Source of the DNA: CAZDUS01 sp964609375
GTDB taxonomy: Bacteria; Verrucomicrobiota; Kiritimatiellia; CAIKKV01; CAITUY01
Direction: 5' to 3'
Length of the DNA: 53,548 nucleotides
Assembly: GCA_964609375.1 (NCBI GenBank)
Contig: CAZSSA010000006.1
Span: 1-53,548 of the forward strand
The notes below the pieces were generated by a model, which made no database searches, had not been told where the DNA came from, and saw only the letters and a program-made list of their open reading frames with translations. Shown here piece after piece: positions 49,755 to 53,548 of this stretch. A program made the translations under genes and the position numbers. Position 1 is the first letter of the stretch; each line of letters starts with the position of its first letter.

Positions 49755-51377
49755 TTATTCAAACAGAAGGGGAAAACCAGGACGGATGAACGCCGGATGC
49801 AAGTTGCCGCCCGGCACCAGCCGGCGCAACGCCGGCAACGTATGCTCAATGCGTCGCAAGCTCTCCGCATACTGCGCCGGACAATCCGAAAAGTGCGACC
49901 CGTGCCCGCCAAGGTTGAGATCGACGGCTTCGCCCGCCATCTGCCGATAAGTCTTCAGGATACCGCTGTTCCCATCCGGAACACTGTGATTGGAGATGAC
50001 GAAGCCAAGCCCATCCGAATCACCCCGGCTTTGAATGGTGTCGCCGGTAATCGCCAACCGAAGTCCGTTGAAGGTCAGCAAGTAGGCGGCATGACAATAG
50101 CAGTGTCCCGGCAGGTGAATCGAACGAATGGCCACCCCATGCCAGTCGTAAGGCGTGTCCGCACTGAGCACATCGTCCACCGCCACATGATCAAAGCCCA
50201 GGTTATACCAGGGCAGCAGCGCCGCATACGGGAAGTCCCAGGGCGCCTCCATGACTCGGGCCACCAGATCCCATGCCCCTACCCTGCAACCCGGATATCG
50301 CTTCCGGAGCTCCGGAGTCAGGTCATAGTGGTCACCATGGATATGGGTCACGAGCGCCAGGTCAATGGTCTTCAGCCCGCATTCCCGTTCAAAAAGATCA
50401 AGATCACGATGGAAATCAGCCTGCCGATTTGGCGATTCGAAATCACAGGGGCCCGGATCAAACATCAAGCCCCTACCCTGATCGTCGATCAGAAGAATGC
50501 AGTTGCCGAAGTTATCGATCTGGTAAACGCCATGGTGAAGCTTCAGATACCGCCCCACTCGGGGGTATTCAGGTTGCGGAGCGGGCTTGAATTTGCCGCT
50601 TTTCCATGTCAACGCTTCCTGATAGGCATCGATGGCCCCGGCCAGCTCCAGGGCCTGGGCTGGCCCATTCTCAAGGACAGGGCCGGTCGAGGGAAAATAT
50701 CGTTGCACGGGGCGTTGAGCCAATGTTCTCAATACCTCTGGCAATGAGGCAATGGCCGTGACGCCATAATGGCTTTCAAGATCGAACACATTGACCAGTT
50801 TGGCAGAATGGCAAAGGATGTCACCCGTGAACAAGGCCAGCGGCTTGCCATCTATTTCGAGAACGAAGCCCACATGATGCCTACTATGCCCCGGCAGCGG
50901 AATCACTTCGAATACCAAATCCTGCCAGGTCAGTCGTTCCCCTTCATGGAACGTGCCAGCCACCTTCATGGGTACCTCTGGCGGGAACACGGTGATGCTG
51001 CCTGCAATGCCGTACTTCTCACGGCCCAATGTATTCATCCAGTCGGCCGGATGATCCCAAACCGTATACGCCGCCTTTCTGTAGGCGGCAGGATCACCAG
51101 CCAATTCCACCAATTCATCATGCACAAGAATACGGGCGGCGGGAAACTGATCCGCCTCCCGGCAATGCTCAGGCTGCACATGCGTGTGCAGAATCATTTC
51201 TGGGATCGGAAGCCCGCGACGCGCCAGCCAGCGCCCCATCTGCGTAGTGTGGCAGTCAATTAACAGGCTCCGCCCGTTACGCACCACCAGATGGCTGGAG
51301 GCTTCACCGACCAGCGAATACACGCTCACCTCCGGCGCCAACTCAAAAACCCTGCTCATCATGTTCATGTTTATCAT
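49755..51377 (-). CDS. Protein with two metallo-beta-lactamase-fold domains
   Basis: A 540-residue protein with two MBL domains in tandem. The first (~1-255) has THVQPEH where the metal motif THxHxDH is expected, so one His is Gln and Asp is Glu; PLPGHSRHH and FTGDIL remain. The second (~275-540) has the full VTHIHGDHYD, HLPGHCYCHA and ITGDTI. Only the second is likely to bind two zincs, and the first may serve for structure or substrate binding. The reaction is unknown. The start at 51377 follows AGAGGA by four bases. It lies between an AraC regulator and GH52 in the xyloside operon, so a sugar-lactone or ester hydrolase is one possibility (speculative). Confidence 0.8.
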   Translation of the reverse strand: MINMNMMSRVFELAPEVSVYSLVGEASSHLVVRNGRSLLIDCHTTQMGRWLARRGLPIPEMILHTHVQPEHCREADQFPAARILVHDELVELAGDPAAYRKAAYTVWDHPADWMNTLGREKYGIAGSITVFPPEVPMKVAGTFHEGERLTWQDLVFEVIPLPGHSRHHVGFVLEIDGKPLALFTGDILCHSAKLVNVFDLESHYGVTAIASLPEVLRTLAQRPVQRYFPSTGPVLENGPAQALELAGAIDAYQEALTWKSGKFKPAPQPEYPRVGRYLKLHHGVYQIDNFGNCILLIDDQGRGLMFDPGPCDFESPNRQADFHRDLDLFERECGLKTIDLALVTHIHGDHYDLTPELRKRYPGCRVGAWDLVARVMEAPWDFPYAALLPWYNLGFDHVAVDDVLSADTPYDWHGVAIRSIHLPGHCYCHAAYLLTFNGLRLAITGDTIQSRGDSDGLGFVISNHSVPDGNSGILKTYRQMAGEAVDLNLGGHGSHFSDCPAQYAESLRRIEHTLPALRRLVPGGNLHPAFIRPGFPLLFE

Positions 51378-51432
51378 CCGATCCTCTAATTGGAACTCGC
51401 GCACCCGTGATTTGTATCTTTGCCGAATCCAG

Positions 51433-52293
51433 TCAGGATGTAACGTCCGATTTTATCTGAACCGTAGGGCGCGCCCTCCGCAAGGATGAAGGGGCGTGTT
51501 TGAATATACGCTTGAATACCCGCGAGAAGTAAAAGGGGTCGTCAAACCCCACCTGCGCCGCGGCTTCCTTCACACTGACTCCCTGGTCCCGGATGTACCG
51601 GTAGGCTCGAAAAATCCTCTCCCTGTGCAGGAACTGCGTCGGCGTCACCCCAAGCTCCTTGCGGAACAGTGCATTGACATGCTCTGGCGTGATCCGGAAC
51701 ACCCTGGCCAGATCACGGCGCCCGATGCGCTCCCGCAGATGGGACCTCAGATAGGAAACCATCGGGCGAATCCGCTCCGGGATACGCCCGCCACCCCCAC
51801 CCTCCCAGTATTCCGCCAGCCTTATCCAGATTTCCCTCGCCAGGGCTTCCAGCAACTCCGCCCGATAACGATCATACCCATTATACGTTTCGCTGCACCG
51901 CATAAACAGGTCATGGATTGCAGCATCCGTCTCTGTAGCCGTGACCCGGCGAGGTTCAGGGCATAACCGGTATTCACCCGCTCCCCACCGGGCATTGGGC
52001 AGTAACTCCCCGTGAATGCAACTGAAGGCGGCATGCACCGGCTCATCGAGACGCCGGAACGTGTGCCATTCGCCGGGCGGGATCAGAAGCACATCCCCCG
52101 CCCCCAGGATCAGCGGGGAGTCCCCACGCACTTCGTATGAGAAACGCCCGGCCACCACCAGAATCAACTCAAGATCCTGAATGACCCGCTCCCCCCAACG
52201 TGCCCCCCGCTGAACCTCACAGTAGTTCGCCATCGACACCACAGGCCGCAACTCCTGGAGACCCAACAACTTCTTGATCTTATTCCCATCCAT
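51433..52293 (-). CDS. AraC-family transcription regulator of the xyloside cluster
   Basis: A 286-residue regulator with a cupin N-terminal domain (GDVLLIPPGEWHTFRR) and an AraC-type DNA-binding domain (GRRDLARVFRITPEHVNALF and VKEAAAQVGFDDPFYFSRVF). First gene of the minus-strand cluster with the MBL-fold gene, GH52, D-lyxose isomerase and PfkB kinase, and divergent from the URO-D-like gene, so it probably controls both in response to a sugar. The C-terminus carries ~15 extra residues after the last helix. The divergent region (52294-52423) holds no promoter I would rely on. Confidence 0.9.
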   Translation of the reverse strand: MDGNKIKKLLGLQELRPVVSMANYCEVQRGARWGERVIQDLELILVVAGRFSYEVRGDSPLILGAGDVLLIPPGEWHTFRRLDEPVHAAFSCIHGELLPNARWGAGEYRLCPEPRRVTATETDAAIHDLFMRCSETYNGYDRYRAELLEALAREIWIRLAEYWEGGGGGRIPERIRPMVSYLRSHLRERIGRRDLARVFRITPEHVNALFRKELGVTPTQFLHRERIFRAYRYIRDQGVSVKEAAAQVGFDDPFYFSRVFKRIFKHAPSSLRRARPTVQIKSDVTS

Positions 52294-52423
52294 GTCTGTT
52301 TATCTCCACTCCATTCCACACGACCATGGAATCCTGTATTGTTAGGAAATTACCTACAAAAAAAGCAATGTCTTCATCTTATTTTTGTTCATTATCAATG
52401 ACAAGCGCGAAAGGAACCAGCAG

Positions 52424-53542
52424 ATGATCACGCCATGCCGACCAAAGTGGAAGGGTTCAATGACCGACCGGGAACGTTTCAACAACCAGATGCAGTACCG
52501 TCCTGTCGACCGGTGCTTCAACATGGAATTCGGCTACTGGAACGAGAACTTCACCGAGTGGGATCTGTTTGTCAACAATGGCATCAAGAACAACGCCGAG
52601 GCCGATGAGTTCTTCAATTTCGACCGGCAGGTCGTGGTCGGTGGCAATATCTGGATGAGCCCGCCCTTCCCGACGTCGGTTGTCGAGGAAACCACCACCT
52701 CCAAAATCATCATGAATGGCGACGGCCTGCTGGCCGAGGTACCCAAGGATGGCCACGACTCAATTCCCCACTATCTCAAGGCGAGTATTGTGACACCGGA
52801 TGACTGGAGACGCTGCAAGGAGGAACGGTTCCGGCTTGATGACCCTGCCCGCAAGGTGGATATCGAGGCGCTGAAACTCGCCCACCCCACGTCCCGCGAC
52901 TACCCCTTGGGAGTCTGGTGCGGCTCCATGATCGGTAAGATCCGGGATGTCCTGACTTTTGAAGGCCTGGCCTACGCCTGCTATGACTATCCGGAGATGG
53001 TTGAAGACATGGTCGAAACTTCCTGTCAACTCGCCGAGCAGGCACTGGACCAGATGTTGCCTCATCTGGACTTCGATTTCGCCGCAGGGTGGGAGGATAT
53101 TTGCTTCAAAAACGGTCCGATCGTTTCAGTGGATTTCTTTCGCGATGTGGTCATGCCACGCTACAAGCGGATTTCGAAACGCCTGCAGGCTGCCGGCATC
53201 AAGCTCTGGTGGGTCGACTGCGACGGCGATGTCCGCCCGATCCTGCCCTTGATGATGGAAGGCGGCATCAACTGCCTGTTCCCGTTCGAGGTCAACGGCT
53301 GCGCCCATCCTGCGGAACTGCTGGCTGAATACGGAAAGGACCTGCGCATCATGGGCGGCTTCGACAAGATCGAAATGGGTAAGGGCCCGGAAGCCATCAA
53401 GGCCTATATGAAAACACTCGTGCCGCTCGTGGAACGCGGGGGCTACATCCCCTTCTGCGACCATCGCTGCCCTCCGAATGTTAAACCCGCTGACTACCTT
53501 TACTACCTTGACCTCAAGGAACAGATGTTCGGATTGAAATAG
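52424..53542 (+). CDS. Uroporphyrinogen-decarboxylase-like (URO-D superfamily) protein
   Basis: A 372-residue TIM-barrel protein of the URO-D superfamily, in the branch seen beside sugar genes in PVC bacteria. It is not expected to make haem: the N-terminal substrate motif of HemE is absent, and it begins MTDRERFNNQMQYRPVDR after a short leader. Possible metal ligands are Cys in WVDCDGDV, where other members often have Ser or His, and PFCDHRCPP near the C-terminus. Related URO-D proteins transfer methyl groups to cobalamin or CoM using such Cys/His sites. Start 52424 has AAAGGAA upstream; ATG 52460, with GGAAGG upstream, is the alternative. Divergent from the AraC regulator. Substrate unknown. 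Confidence 0.85.
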   Translation: MITPCRPKWKGSMTDRERFNNQMQYRPVDRCFNMEFGYWNENFTEWDLFVNNGIKNNAEADEFFNFDRQVVVGGNIWMSPPFPTSVVEETTTSKIIMNGDGLLAEVPKDGHDSIPHYLKASIVTPDDWRRCKEERFRLDDPARKVDIEALKLAHPTSRDYPLGVWCGSMIGKIRDVLTFEGLAYACYDYPEMVEDMVETSCQLAEQALDQMLPHLDFDFAAGWEDICFKNGPIVSVDFFRDVVMPRYKRISKRLQAAGIKLWWVDCDGDVRPILPLMMEGGINCLFPFEVNGCAHPAELLAEYGKDLRIMGGFDKIEMGKGPEAIKAYMKTLVPLVERGGYIPFCDHRCPPNVKPADYLYYLDLKEQMFGLK

Positions 53543-53548
53543 GCGTCC

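Overview
The window looks like a draft or metagenomic scaffold from a member of the PVC superphylum (Kiritimatiellota, Lentisphaerota or Verrucomicrobiota type). This rests on gene content, not on a phylogenetic marker: a MoxR/DUF58/BatA-type/vWA/DUF4175-like/cyclase-fold operon, an FHA-type sigma-54 activator beside a Ser/Thr kinase, a helix-turn-helix/PTS EIIA fusion, a URO-D-like protein at a sugar locus, and GH52 with D-lyxose isomerase. Exactly 100 N at 21013-21112 mark a scaffold join, so linkage across that point is inferred by the assembler.

Left part (1-20.9 kb), mostly housekeeping. A two-gene operon encodes a 2[4Fe-4S] protein and a DUF116-polyprenyl synthase fusion (70-2441). On the minus strand lies a riboflavin operon, ribBA-ribH-nusB-ftsY-ribD-ribE, behind a promoter, an FMN riboswitch and an attenuator (7353-7647). 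Then come a small membrane coiled-coil gene and divergent fusA, fpg with a gene of unknown function, guaB with a palindrome in its promoter, and a GHMP sugar kinase/UTP-sugar-1-P uridylyltransferase pair. These are followed by a polyprenol-phosphate glycosyltransferase/UbiA-type phosphoribosyltransferase pair, an HTH-EIIA regulator overlapping a pabB-pabC fusion, and a CBM9-like protein.

Middle (21.1-39 kb). Six minus-strand genes form one operon: moxR, DUF58, BatA-like vWA, vWA, a 1705-residue DUF4175-like membrane coiled-coil protein with a near-perfect 600-bp internal duplication, and a secreted alpha/alpha-toroid protein. Upstream of moxR is a good -24/-12 sigma-54 promoter. Behind it lie two facing arrays of a TAATCN-like hexamer at enhancer distance, then a divergent gene for an FHA-domain sigma-54 activator, and next to that a membrane Ser/Thr kinase with zinc ribbons. 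I read this as a kinase -> FHA activator -> sigma-54 -> MoxR/vWA circuit. It is the most interesting system in the window.

Right part (39-53.5 kb), pentose and hexose use: araA-araB-araD-fucI with a divergent AraC regulator, then a second cluster of AraC regulator, double metallo-beta-lactamase-fold protein, GH52 beta-xylosidase, D-lyxose isomerase and PfkB kinase, with a divergent URO-D-like gene. Genes are densely packed, and at least eight neighbouring pairs overlap by 4 bases. I saw no tRNA, rRNA, CRISPR array or insertion sequence.
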